NCBI GenBank assembly: GCA_963807675.1
Contig: CAWECP010000002.1
Coordinates: 496,001 to 560,000, forward strand
Origin: Bog-473 sp963807675
GTDB taxonomy: Bacteria; Actinomycetota; Acidimicrobiia; Acidimicrobiales; RAAP-2
DNA: 64,000 bases
Reading direction: 5' to 3'
Made by a program: the position numbers and the translations under genes. Within the stretch, counting starts at the first letter, position 1; every line of letters starts with the position of its first letter. Positions 28,868 to 37,087 of the stretch are shown one piece after another. The notes under the pieces were generated by a model that saw nothing but the letters and a program-made list of their open reading frames with translations, was not told where the DNA came from and made no database searches.

Positions 28868-28896
28868 TTGACGTCGCAGTCAAAATCCAATAGGCT
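28868..28896 (+). promoter_or_regulatory. Leaderless promoter with overlapping operator
   Basis: TTGACGTCGCAGTCAA (28868-28883) is a TTGAC-N6-GTCAA palindrome. TTGACG serves as -35, and TAGGCT 17 bases on as -10, ending six bases before the ATG at 28903. No Shine-Dalgarno is present, so the amidohydrolase mRNA should be leaderless. The operator covers the -35 and most of the spacer. Confidence 0.68.
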
Positions 28897-28902
28897 GCAC
28901 CC

Positions 28903-30105
28903 ATGGCCACCAAACTCGACTTTCCCGTCTTCGACGCCGACAACCACATGTACGAGACGAAGGAGTCCTTCACTCGGCACCTGCCCGACCGCTACAAGGG
29001 CGCCGTCGACTACGTCGAGCTGCACGGCCGGACGAAGATCATGATCCGGGGCACGGTCAGCGAGTACATCCCGAACCCGACCTTCGAGGTCGTGGCCCGG
29101 CCGGGCGCGCAGGAGGAGTACTTCCGCAACGGCAACCCCGAGGGGAAGTCGTATCGGGAGATCGTGGGCAAGCCCATCCGGGCGCTTCCGGGCTTCCAGG
29201 CGCCGGCACCGCGCATCGAGCTGATGGACGAGCTGGGCGTCGACCGGGCGCTGATGTTCCCGACGCTGGCCAGCCTGCTCGAGGAGCGATTGCGGGACGA
29301 GCCCGAGCTGACGCACGCCGTCATCCACGCGTTGAACGAGTGGATGTACGAGGAGTGGAGCTTCAACTACGAGGGCCGCATCTTCGCCACGCCGGTCATC
29401 ACGCTCCCGATCGTCGAGAAGGCGATCGAGGAACTGCAGTGGGTGGTCGAGCGGGGCGCCAAGACCGTCCTCATCCGCCCGGCGCCCGTCCCGGGCTACC
29501 GCGGCTCACGGTCGTTCGGCTACCCCGAGTTCGATCCGTTCTGGCAGGCCGTGGTCGACGCCGACATCCTCGTGTCCATGCATTCGTCGGACAGCGGATA
29601 TTCCCGCTACCAGAGCGACTGGACCGGCCCGAGCGAGATGCTGCCCTTCCGGCTGGACGCGTTCCGCATGATGAGCATGGGGAAGCGCGCCGTCGAGGAC
29701 ACCATGTCGGCCTTCTGCTGCCACGGCGTGTTCGCGCGGTTCCCGGACCTGCGGGTGGCCAATATCGAGAGCGGTGGCGACTGGGTGGCCCCGTTCGTCG
29801 ACCACCTGGCTCACATCCATCGCCAGATGCCGCATGCCTTCGACGGCGACCCGGTCGAGCAGTTCAAGACAAACGTGTGGATCAGCCCGTTCCACGAGGA
29901 CGACCTGTCCCGGCTGATCGAGACGGTCGGTGTCGACCACGTGCTCTTCGGGTCGGACTACCCGCACCCCGAGGGCCTGGCCGAGCCGACCAGCTACGTC
30001 GACCACCTGCCGGGCGACCTGGCCGACGAGGACGTGCAGAAGATCATGGGCGGCAACCTGGCCCGCATCATGAAGGTCGAGGAGACCGTCGGCGCCGTGT
30101 CCTAG
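28903..30105 (+). CDS. Amidohydrolase_2 family metal-dependent hydrolase
   Basis: 400 residues, intact. ACMSD-like fold: FDADNHMYE (DxH motif), central VSMHSSDSG, ANIESGGDWVAPF, and the C-terminal LFGSDYPHPEG with the metal-binding Asp. The start ATG follows a promoter with no leader. It is paired with an enoyl-CoA hydratase gene 133 bases downstream and carries the regulon palindrome. It is one of four such hydrolases in the window (10395, 21495, 28903, 38584). Family members hydrolyse or decarboxylate ring or beta-diketone-like compounds; the precise reaction is unknown. Confidence 0.94.
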   Translation: MATKLDFPVFDADNHMYETKESFTRHLPDRYKGAVDYVELHGRTKIMIRGTVSEYIPNPTFEVVARPGAQEEYFRNGNPEGKSYREIVGKPIRALPGFQAPAPRIELMDELGVDRALMFPTLASLLEERLRDEPELTHAVIHALNEWMYEEWSFNYEGRIFATPVITLPIVEKAIEELQWVVERGAKTVLIRPAPVPGYRGSRSFGYPEFDPFWQAVVDADILVSMHSSDSGYSRYQSDWTGPSEMLPFRLDAFRMMSMGKRAVEDTMSAFCCHGVFARFPDLRVANIESGGDWVAPFVDHLAHIHRQMPHAFDGDPVEQFKTNVWISPFHEDDLSRLIETVGVDHVLFGSDYPHPEGLAEPTSYVDHLPGDLADEDVQKIMGGNLARIMKVEETVGAVS

Positions 30106-30238
30106 CGGGTCGTGTGGAACGTGGTCGAACCCGTTGGTGCTGCCCGAGTGGGGCCGCGATGCGGCACCGATTTCGTTTCTGACTGTAGGGTCGCCGCGCC
30201 CACGCCAAGCCCAAACCATGTTCACGAGGAGGCCGACC

Positions 30239-31144
30239 ATGCCCGATTACAAGTACCTGCTCTACGAGACGCTCGACGATGGCCTGATCGTGCGCATCAT
30301 GCTCAACCGGCCCAGCTCGCGCAACGCGCAGCACCGGGGGCTCCTGGTCGAACTGAACGACGCCTTCCTGGCGGCCGAGGCGGACGACCAGGTGCGGGTG
30401 GTGATTCTGGGTGGCACCGGCCCCATGTTCTCCTCCGGCCACGACCTCGGTTCCAAGGAGTCCCGGGAAGAGATGACGCCCGGCCCCACCATGCATCCGA
30501 CACGCACCATCAACGGCGCCACGCGCAAGGGTGCCGAGTCGCTGATGCTCCAGGAGTGGCACTACTTCTTCGAGAACACCCGCCGGTGGCGCAATCTCCG
30601 CAAGATCACGATCGGCCAGGCCCACGGCGACGTGTACGCGGCCGGACTCATGCTGCTGTGGGCGTGCGACCTCATCGTCGCCGCCGAGAACACGCGCTTC
30701 GCCGACGTGGTGGGCACCCGGTTGGGCATGTGCGGGGTCGAGTACTTCGCCCACCCCTGGGAGTTCGGGCCGCGCAAGGCCAAGGAGCTCCTGTTGACCG
30801 GCGACTCGGTCGACGCCGACGAGGCCTACCGGCTCGGCATGGTGACCAAGGTGTTCCCCGATGACGAACTCGCCGACCGCACCGTCGAGTTCGCCCGGCG
30901 GATCGCCCAGCTGCCCACCATGACCTCGCTGCTCATCAAGGAGTCGGTGAACCAGAGCGTCGACAACATGGGCTTCTACAACGCGCTCAACGCCTGCTTC
31001 ACGCTGCACGAGCTCAATCACTCGCACTGGGCCCAGGTCAACGAGAACCACTACCCGGTGGCGCTCGAGGACTCGGGCATCCCCAATTGGAAGGACGCGC
31101 CGCCCATCGTGCCGGCGCTCAAGGACAAGGTGCGCGCCGAGTAG
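30239..31144 (+). CDS. Enoyl-CoA hydratase/isomerase family protein
   Basis: 301-residue crotonase. IVRIMLNRPSSRNAQ, oxyanion region GGTGPMFSSGHDLG, and the second loop GQAHGDVYAAGLMLLWACDLIVAA. There is an extended insertion (SKESREEMTPGPT to EWHYFFENTRRWR) compared with ordinary hydratases, and it resembles the hydratase at 49805 in having it. The start ATG 30239 has GAGGAGG upstream; an earlier in-frame ATG is rejected. It is followed by two hairpins before the transporter operon. Confidence 0.92.
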   Translation: MPDYKYLLYETLDDGLIVRIMLNRPSSRNAQHRGLLVELNDAFLAAEADDQVRVVILGGTGPMFSSGHDLGSKESREEMTPGPTMHPTRTINGATRKGAESLMLQEWHYFFENTRRWRNLRKITIGQAHGDVYAAGLMLLWACDLIVAAENTRFADVVGTRLGMCGVEYFAHPWEFGPRKAKELLLTGDSVDADEAYRLGMVTKVFPDDELADRTVEFARRIAQLPTMTSLLIKESVNQSVDNMGFYNALNACFTLHELNHSHWAQVNENHYPVALEDSGIPNWKDAPPIVPALKDKVRAE

Positions 31145-31195
31145 GACGAGAGCTGGGGCGAAAGGAGGGTTGGGTCGGCGCCGGGCTGTAGTTGT

Positions 31196-31230
31196 CTGAC
31201 CTGCGTTTTCACAGCGTAAACCCAGGTCAG
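31196..31230 (+). terminator. Hairpin after the enoyl-CoA hydratase gene
   Basis: Perfect arms CTGACCTG (31196-31203) and CAGGTCAG (31223-31230), extended inward by GTTT/AAAC past a one-base mismatch, with a 9-base loop. No U-run follows, as is common in high-GC actinobacteria. It lies 52 bases after the stop at 31144 and probably ends that transcript. Confidence 0.5.
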
Positions 31231-31242
31231 AGGCCTATCGGG

Positions 31243-31264
31243 CGCCCTGGCACCGCCCAGGGCG
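31243..31264 (+). terminator. Second hairpin CGCCCTGG/CCAGGGCG
   Basis: Perfect 8-bp GC-rich arms with a 6-base loop, 12 bases after the first hairpin. It may be a tandem terminator insulating the transporter operon, or a structure at its promoter, since a TAGTAT -10 box follows at 31271. Confidence 0.45.
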
Positions 31265-31297
31265 TCTGGTTAGTATCAGAATCGACGTCGATGTCAG
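31248..31297 (+). promoter_or_regulatory. Transporter operon promoter and TTGACGTCGNNGTCAA-type operator
   Basis: TAGTAT (31271-31276) is a good -10; TGGCAC 17 bases upstream is a poor -35. TCGACGTCGATGTCAG (31282-31297) matches the regulon palindrome at 14 of 16 positions and would sit right at the transcription start, an effective place for repression. Confidence 0.55.
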
Positions 31298-31339
31298 AAA
31301 TGCCGGGGGAACGGACCGGCAAGGGGTGGGTCTTTCAGG

Positions 31340-33367
31340 ATGCTCCAATTCGTGATCGCCGGGCTGGTGCTGGGGGGCATCTACGCCATCGCCTCGGCCG
31401 GGCTGGTCATCACCTACACATCGTCGGGCATCCTCAACTTCGCCTTCGGCGCCATCGCGTATTTCATCGCGCGCTTCTACTACTACCTGCACACCCAGCA
31501 GAACTGGTCCATCATTTTGTCGGCGGTCGTGTCGATCCTGATCGCGTCGCCCGCCCTCGGGGTGTTCCTCTACGCCGTCCTGTTCCGCCATCTGCGCCTC
31601 TCCTCGCCTCTGATCAAGGTAGTGGCGACCATCGGCTTGCTGGTCGCCATTCCCTCCATCGCTGTGCTGCTCTTCGGCAACGCGGCCATCGATCAGGCGC
31701 CGGGGTTGGCGCCGGAGCCCGTGCACGTCTACCAGTTCCTCGGCGTCCCCGTGACGCTCGATCAGATCATCGTGTACGCGTGCGTGGTGGCGACGGTGGT
31801 CTTGGGCGCCTTCATCCTGCGCTACACCGAGGTCGGCCTGAAGGTCCGGGCCATGGTCGACTCGCCCGCCATGACCGACCTGTCCGGGACGAACCCCACC
31901 AAGATCTCCCTTGGGGTCTGGGCCGTCAGCACGCTCTTCGCCGGCCTGTGCGGCGTGCTGGCCGCGCCCATCATCGGCCTCGACCCTAACCAGTTCACAC
32001 TGCTGATTGCGGCGTCGTTCGCCGCCGTCGTGGCGGCCAAGCTGCGGAGTCTGCCCATCGCCGTCGTCGTGGGCCTGCTGATGGGCGTCGCCACCTCACT
32101 GATCCAGCGCTACCTGCCGTCAGACAGCGCCTGGACGACCGAGGTCATCGACGCCGTGCCTTTCATCGTGGTGGCGCTGTTCCTGATCTACAGCCTCTTC
32201 GGCCGGGAACGGGTCGGCGCGGCGGACGGCTGGGGCGGGGCGCTCGACCGCGCCATCACGCCGCAGGGCGAGAGCCGGCTCGCCGGCTCCACGGCCAGCG
32301 TGATCGAGACGGCCCGGCTCAGCTTCGCCGGCAAGTACGCCGGTCCCCTCCTGCTCATCATCATTGTGGGGGCGCTGCCGGCCATCGTCTCGGGCTACTG
32401 GGTGGGCTTGTTCGCGCAGGCCTTCGCCTACGCCGTGATCTTCTTGTCGTGGACCATCGTGACCGGCGAGGGCGGCATGCTCTGGCTGTGCCAGATCACC
32501 TTCGCCGGGGTGGGGGCGCTCACCACGGCCCAGCTGGCGAACCACTACGGGTGGCCCGTGCTGGTCGCAGTGCTCATCGGCGGGTTGTTGGCGGCCGCCA
32601 TGGGCGCCATCGTCGGGTTCTTGAGCATCCGGCTCGGCGATCTGTACGTCGCCCTGGTCACGCTCACGTTCGGGCTCCTCATGGAGAACCTCGTCTTCAC
32701 CCTGCCCAGCTTCGTGAACCAGGGCCTCGGGCTCTCGCTCAACCGGCCCAGCTGGGCCACCTCGGATCTGTCGTTCACGTACCTGTGTCTGGCCGTCTTC
32801 ATCATCATTGCCCTGTTCATCGTGAACTTCCGCCGCTCCACCACGGGCCTCGCGCTCAACGCCGCCCGTTGGAGCGAGGCGGGAGCCCGTACGTCGGGCA
32901 TCAGCGTGGTGCAGATGAAGGTGATCGCCGGGTCGCTGGCGGCGCTGATCGCCGGCATCGGCGGAGGGCTGCTCGCCCTGGCCCAGACCACGTTCCAGCC
33001 GAGCGAGTTCGCCACCTTCGCCGGGGTGGTCTGGCTGGCCATCTTCGTCACCATCGGCGTCCGGTCGAACGCGGCCGCGCTGATCGCCGGCATCACGTTC
33101 GTCCTTCCGGCCGCGCTCATCCAGTACTACTTCTCGTCGTTGGAGTGGCTGCCCAACGTCCTGCCCGTCCTCTTCGGGCTCGGTGCCATTTCCGCCGCCA
33201 AGTATCCCGACGGCACCCTGGCTGAGCAGAGCCGGCAGTTGCGACGGCTGGCCGTGCGCGTGAAGTCGATTCGATCCGGACTCCAGCAGCAGACGCTGGA
33301 TCTCGGTCTGGACACTGCGGTCGGGCCGGTCGACGCGGCACCGAAGATCGCCGAACCCGTCTCGTGA
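31340..33367 (+). CDS. Fused LivH-LivM branched-chain-amino-acid-type ABC permease
   Basis: 675 residues, integral membrane. The first half (to about 290) is LivH-like: LVLGGIYAIASAGLVITY, the GILNFAFGA signature and about eight hydrophobic helices. The second half (about 330-620) is LivM-like: FLSWTIVTGEGGMLWLCQ, LSIRLGDLYVALVTLTFGLL, GISVVQMKVIAGSLAALIAG. Usually these are separate proteins of about 300 aa; the fusion gives both permease subunits from one gene. The stop overlaps the start of the ATPase gene (GTGA). In actinobacteria such importers in catabolic clusters often carry aromatic or other hydrophobic acids rather than amino acids (inference). Confidence 0.93.
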   Translation: MLQFVIAGLVLGGIYAIASAGLVITYTSSGILNFAFGAIAYFIARFYYYLHTQQNWSIILSAVVSILIASPALGVFLYAVLFRHLRLSSPLIKVVATIGLLVAIPSIAVLLFGNAAIDQAPGLAPEPVHVYQFLGVPVTLDQIIVYACVVATVVLGAFILRYTEVGLKVRAMVDSPAMTDLSGTNPTKISLGVWAVSTLFAGLCGVLAAPIIGLDPNQFTLLIAASFAAVVAAKLRSLPIAVVVGLLMGVATSLIQRYLPSDSAWTTEVIDAVPFIVVALFLIYSLFGRERVGAADGWGGALDRAITPQGESRLAGSTASVIETARLSFAGKYAGPLLLIIIVGALPAIVSGYWVGLFAQAFAYAVIFLSWTIVTGEGGMLWLCQITFAGVGALTTAQLANHYGWPVLVAVLIGGLLAAAMGAIVGFLSIRLGDLYVALVTLTFGLLMENLVFTLPSFVNQGLGLSLNRPSWATSDLSFTYLCLAVFIIIALFIVNFRRSTTGLALNAARWSEAGARTSGISVVQMKVIAGSLAALIAGIGGGLLALAQTTFQPSEFATFAGVVWLAIFVTIGVRSNAAALIAGITFVLPAALIQYYFSSLEWLPNVLPVLFGLGAISAAKYPDGTLAEQSRQLRRLAVRVKSIRSGLQQQTLDLGLDTAVGPVDAAPKIAEPVS

Positions 33368-34281
33368 CGACCGCTGCGATGACCGCCGACGTTCCTCCAG
33401 GCAGTGAGACGGGAGTCAGCCGGCCCGAGCCCGCCCTCGTGGCGATGGGCATCACCGTCCGCTTCGGTGGTCTCATGGCTGTGGCCGACGTCTCCCTGGA
33501 GGTCGAACCCGGGAGCATCGCCGGGCTGGTCGGCCCGAACGGAGCCGGCAAGTCGACGCTCCTCGGTGTGCTCTCTGGCCTGATCCGGGCCAATGCGGGT
33601 CGGGTGTCCCTCTGCGGCGAAGACGTGTCCGACGCCTCGCCCCGGTCCCGGGCCCGGCGGGGACTGGCCCGCACGTTTCAGCAACCAGAGCTCTTCGTGG
33701 GCCTGACGGTGAGTGAGCACCTCGTTCTGGCCCACCGCGCCCGCGTGGCGCCCCAGCGTCTCTGGCGGGACATGTTCGACCCGCGCTCGCTGTTTCCGCC
33801 CTCGAAGGAAGAAACCGAACGGATCGACGCGATCCTCGAGATGTTGCGATTGACCCGGGTGGCCAACGCACCGGTGGCCGCGCTGCCGCTGGGCATCCTC
33901 CGCCTGGTCGAGGTCGGGCGGGCACTGGCCAGCGAGCCCCGGGTGCTCCTCCTCGACGAGCCACTGTCCGGCCTCGACATGAAGGCGTCGGAGAACCTCC
34001 TCGACGTCTTCCGCCAGATCGTCGACGCGTCCGACCCCCCGTTGTCCATGGTGCTCGTCGAGCACGACGTCGCGGCCGTCCTTTCGTTGTCGGACATCGT
34101 CTTCGTGCTCGACTTCGGGGAGCGCATCGCCGTCGGAAGCCCCGAGGAGATCCGCAACGACCCGGCCGTGCGGGCGGCCTACCTCGGCGACAGCGAGCCG
34201 GTTGCGCGGTCGACAGTGGTTGGGACGACGACGAGGACCGGCACGAGCACCCTCTCGCGGCCGGGCCAGCAGTGCTCATGA
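33364..34281 (+). CDS. ABC transporter ATP-binding protein, LivG type
   Basis: 305 residues. Walker A GPNGAGKST near residue 60, Q-loop FQQPELF, a signature region reduced to LPLGILRLVEVGRAL (canonical LSGGQ replaced by LPLGI, as is common in LivG proteins), Walker B VLLLDEPLSGLD, and switch VEHD. The start GTG 33364 overlaps the permease stop, and its end overlaps the next start by ATGA. The C-terminal 30 residues (Ser/Thr/Arg rich) go beyond the fold and look disordered. Confidence 0.93.
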   Translation: MTTAAMTADVPPGSETGVSRPEPALVAMGITVRFGGLMAVADVSLEVEPGSIAGLVGPNGAGKSTLLGVLSGLIRANAGRVSLCGEDVSDASPRSRARRGLARTFQQPELFVGLTVSEHLVLAHRARVAPQRLWRDMFDPRSLFPPSKEETERIDAILEMLRLTRVANAPVAALPLGILRLVEVGRALASEPRVLLLDEPLSGLDMKASENLLDVFRQIVDASDPPLSMVLVEHDVAAVLSLSDIVFVLDFGERIAVGSPEEIRNDPAVRAAYLGDSEPVARSTVVGTTTRTGTSTLSRPGQQCS

Positions 34282-35024
34282 CCGAGTGCATCCTCGAAGT
34301 GCGCGACCTTGACGTCTGCTACGGGTCCTCACAGGCGCTCTTCGGGGTGACGCTCACCGTCCCGAGGGGCGGGGTGCTCGCCATTCTGGGCACCAACGGG
34401 GCCGGCAAGAGCACCCTCGCCCGCGCCGTGTCGGGGCTCGTTCCTTGCGCCGCCGGGCGGGTGTTCCTGGACGGGGAGGACGTGACGGGCCGGCCGCCCC
34501 ACCGCATCCGGAGGCTCGGGCTCACCTACATCCCCGAGGGGCGCGGCATCTTTCCCGGCCTCTCGGTCATCGACAACCTGCGCATGGCCGTGGCCCAGGA
34601 GCGCCGCTCGGACCGGCCTCAGGCGATTGAGCGGGCGATCGAGCATTTCCCGGTGCTCGGCAACCGTCGCACGCAGCGGGCGGGCAGCCTGTCCGGCGGC
34701 GAGCAGCAGATGCTGGCGCTGGCACGTGCGCTCGCCGTCTCGCCCAAAGTGATCATCGCCGACGAGATGTCCCTCGGCCTGGCCCCGCTCGTGACCGAGT
34801 CGGTCTTCGAAGGCCTCGAGAAGGCCTGCCAATCGGGGATCACCCTGGTCCTGACCGAGCAGTTCGTCCATCGGGCCCTCGCCATGGCGACGGGGTGCGT
34901 GATCTTGACCAGGGGGCGCGTGGGCTGGTCGGGGCCGGCCGCCGAGGCCGGCCAAGAAGTGATCGACCGCTACCTGGGCGAGGCGGAGGCGACGCCCGCT
35001 GGCGTTACGGACGGGTTACAATAA
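34278..35024 (+). CDS. ABC transporter ATP-binding protein, LivF type
   Basis: 248 residues. Walker A GTNGAGKST, YIPEGRGIFPGLSV typical of LivF, signature LSGGEQQML, then a Walker B with an altered end: VIIADEMSLGLAP (DE retained). H-loop: the usual His after the D-loop is replaced in LVLTEQFVHRAL by Gln, common in LivF. Start ATG 34278, ATGA overlap. It works with the LivG-type ATPase and fused permease in the membrane. Confidence 0.93.
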   Translation: MTECILEVRDLDVCYGSSQALFGVTLTVPRGGVLAILGTNGAGKSTLARAVSGLVPCAAGRVFLDGEDVTGRPPHRIRRLGLTYIPEGRGIFPGLSVIDNLRMAVAQERRSDRPQAIERAIEHFPVLGNRRTQRAGSLSGGEQQMLALARALAVSPKVIIADEMSLGLAPLVTESVFEGLEKACQSGITLVLTEQFVHRALAMATGCVILTRGRVGWSGPAAEAGQEVIDRYLGEAEATPAGVTDGLQ

Positions 35025-35131
35025 TGCCCTTCGCCTAGGGTGAGAGAGGTATTCTCAATCTCCTCATAGGCAGTTGGCAGACAACCGATTAAGGGATCCC
35101 GATTCGGGGTCCGGGGGAGGGCATCCGTCCA

Positions 35132-36466
35132 GTGCAACCACTCATGACCCCGTCCGGAGCGGGCACTCCACGCCACGCCCTCTCGTTGTCGACCAGCGCT
35201 CGCAAGCGACGGGGCACGCGCCGGTTCAGGACGTTCGGCACGGTCGCCGCCGCCTCGCTGGCCGGGCTGCCCCTCGCTCTGGTCGCCACGACGTCGGCCC
35301 CTATGTCCGCGTCAGCGTCGCCGTCGCCGATCACCATCGCGTACATCACGGACCTCACCGGATCGGGGGCGGCGGAGAACGCCAATTCGCCGGCCGGATT
35401 CGACGCGCGCATCGACCTGCAGAACGCCGAAGGCGGCGTGAACGGGCACAAGCTGGTCCCCCTCGTCATCGACGACCAGACCAGTCCGTCGGAGATCGCC
35501 ACCGCCGTCCAGGACGCCGACTCCAAGGCGTTCGGCATCGTCTCGCAGAGCCCGCTGTTCTTCCTGGCCGCCAAGTACCCGCAGGAGGCGGGCGTCCCCG
35601 TTACCGGGGCCTACACGGACGGGCCGGAATGGGGCGAGCAGCCGTACACGAACATGTTCGCCTCCGACGAGGGGAGCGTCGACCCCAAGTACCCGGTCAA
35701 CACCGAGATCGGTGACTTCCTCAAGGCGCACGGTGGCACGGTGCTCGGTTCGTACGGCTACGGCATCTCGCCGTCGTCCAGCCGGGCCGCCATCGCCACC
35801 GGTGACTCGTTCCAGCACGCCGGTGGCAAGGTCGGCGTCATCGACACCACCGTGCCCTTCGGGAGCGTGGACTTCACCGCTGCAGCGCTGTCGGCCAAGC
35901 AAGCGGGCGTCAACGCCATGGTGCCGGCCATGGACTCCAACTCGAACTACGCCCTGGCCACGGCGCTCGCCCAGGCCGGGGTGAAGCTCAAGGCGACGCT
36001 GTACGCCACCGGCTACGAGCCCGACGTGATCAAGTCGCCTGCCTGGGCCGACCTGCAAGGTGCCTACTTCCTCTCGCCGTTCCGGCCGTGGCCGTTGGCC
36101 AATGCCGGCACCGAGCAGATGCAGGCCGCCATGGAGAAGTACGCGCACTTCTCGAAGTCGGACTTCCCGTCCTTCGGCCAGTACGAGGCCTGGGCCGGTG
36201 CCGACCTCATGATCAAGGGTCTGGAGCTGGCCGGGAAGAACCCGACCCGGGCCGCGGTGATCTCTGATCTGCGCAACCTCAAGTCCTACAACGCCAACGG
36301 CCTGCTGCCGCAGTCGATCGACTACTCGACGATCTTCGGGCACGACCCGGCTAAGACGTGCGCCTGGGTCATGGAGGCCGAGAAGAGCGGGTTCAAGGTG
36401 GCGTCGGGGACACAGCCGGTCTGCGGCACCGACATCCCGGGGACCTCGACGGCGAACGCGTCGTAG
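35132..36466 (+). CDS. ABC transporter substrate-binding protein, LivK-like
   Basis: 444 residues of the periplasmic-binding-protein type 1 class. A basic N-terminus (RKRRGTRRFRTFG) and a hydrophobic segment to about residue 55 ending SASASPSP form a secretion signal. The twin-arginine pair suggests Tat export, and no lipobox cysteine is visible, unusual for a Gram-positive binding protein. The mature part begins ITIAYITDLTGSG, with GGVNGHKLVPLVIDDQTSP and, later, GAYFLSPFRPWPL. The start is GTG 35132 (GGGGGAGG upstream) or ATG 35144. It lies 107 bases after LivF, completing the importer operon. The ligand cannot be inferred. Confidence 0.92.
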   Translation: MQPLMTPSGAGTPRHALSLSTSARKRRGTRRFRTFGTVAAASLAGLPLALVATTSAPMSASASPSPITIAYITDLTGSGAAENANSPAGFDARIDLQNAEGGVNGHKLVPLVIDDQTSPSEIATAVQDADSKAFGIVSQSPLFFLAAKYPQEAGVPVTGAYTDGPEWGEQPYTNMFASDEGSVDPKYPVNTEIGDFLKAHGGTVLGSYGYGISPSSSRAAIATGDSFQHAGGKVGVIDTTVPFGSVDFTAAALSAKQAGVNAMVPAMDSNSNYALATALAQAGVKLKATLYATGYEPDVIKSPAWADLQGAYFLSPFRPWPLANAGTEQMQAAMEKYAHFSKSDFPSFGQYEAWAGADLMIKGLELAGKNPTRAAVISDLRNLKSYNANGLLPQSIDYSTIFGHDPAKTCAWVMEAEKSGFKVASGTQPVCGTDIPGTSTANAS

Positions 36467-36482
36467 CGCGAGCTGGGTCCCA

Positions 36483-36541
36483 CTCCGGACAGGCCGCCGG
36501 GGCCGAGGCGCGTCGCTCGCCCGGCGGTCCGTTGTCCGGAG
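36483..36541 (+). terminator. Long two-step hairpin ending the transporter operon
   Basis: Outer arms CTCCGGACA (36483-36491) and TGTCCGGAG (36533-36541) are perfect; inner arms CCGCCGGG (36494-36501) and CCCGGCGG (36520-36527) are also perfect. It begins 17 bases after the binding-protein stop. There is no U-run; this is a factor-independent terminator of the GC-rich type or an mRNA-stabilising structure. Confidence 0.6.
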
Positions 36542-36590
36542 CCATCCGGTGCCCGTGACCGCGCGCGCACGACGAGAGGGAGCGTGATCC

Positions 36591-36983
36591 GTGCCACACA
36601 GCAGGCTGGAGGATTTGCCGAGCGCGACCTCGCGCGGATGGCCCTCGGCCGAAGGTGGGTTCAGAGCGGCTCACTGGGGCGACATGGAGGTGTGCTTCAC
36701 GACGGTCGACGGCCCGCTGGACTGCACCGAGCTCTACAAGCTGGGCGGGTACCCGGGCGGGGTGTGCCAGTGCCCCCACTTCTTCTATCTCTTCGAAGGT
36801 CGGATCCGGTGTCGCTGGCCTGAGACCGACGTCCCCGACGAGGTCGTCTCTGCCGGGGAGGTCTGCTATTTCGCCGCAGGCCACGTCTTGATCTACGAGG
36901 AAGCGAGCCGCGTGCTGGAGCTCAATCCCGCCGCAGCTCTCAGGGATTGCATGGATGCGGTCGAGCGGTCGGCTCGGCGATGA
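36591..36983 (+). CDS. Small cupin-like protein
   Basis: 130 residues, start GTG 36591 with GAGGGAGCG upstream. The pattern CPHFFYLFEGRIRCRWP, a glycine-rich turn, then VVSAGEVCYFAAGHVLIYEE looks like a double-stranded beta-helix (cupin) barrel. The His/Glu metal ligands of enzymatic cupins are not obvious, so a binding role is as likely as catalysis. It stands alone between the transporter terminator and the palindromic promoter at 37014. The gene is likely real, given its codon use and ribosome site; its function is unknown. Confidence 0.72.
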   Translation: MPHSRLEDLPSATSRGWPSAEGGFRAAHWGDMEVCFTTVDGPLDCTELYKLGGYPGGVCQCPHFFYLFEGRIRCRWPETDVPDEVVSAGEVCYFAAGHVLIYEEASRVLELNPAAALRDCMDAVERSARR

Positions 36984-37013
36984 CGCCCCGCCCGGCGATC
37001 AACTGACTGCTCC

Positions 37014-37064
37014 GTAGCACTTGACTGCTACGTAGTACTCTGGAAGAGTAGAACCATGCTCTAC
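37014..37064. promoter_or_regulatory. Stacked palindromes upstream of the second catabolic cluster
   Basis: Three perfect inverted repeats within 51 bases: GTAGCA-N6-TGCTAC (37014-37031), ACTCT-GGA-AGAGT (37037-37049) and GTAGA-N7-TCTAC (37048-37064); CTACGTAG (37028-37035) is nested between the first two. The half-site GTAGNAC occurs three times in the same orientation (37014, 37032, 37048). The gene starts at 37088. This is a multi-site operator, probably for the TetR protein of this cluster. Confidence 0.6.
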
Positions 37065-37087
37065 CCCGCGGAAGGGCGTACGGCGAA

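Noticed and set aside
35041..35057. TGAGA-N7-TCTCA upstream of the binding protein as an operator
   Set aside because: Five-base arms in a 107-base gap are not enough to claim a site, and no second copy was seen.
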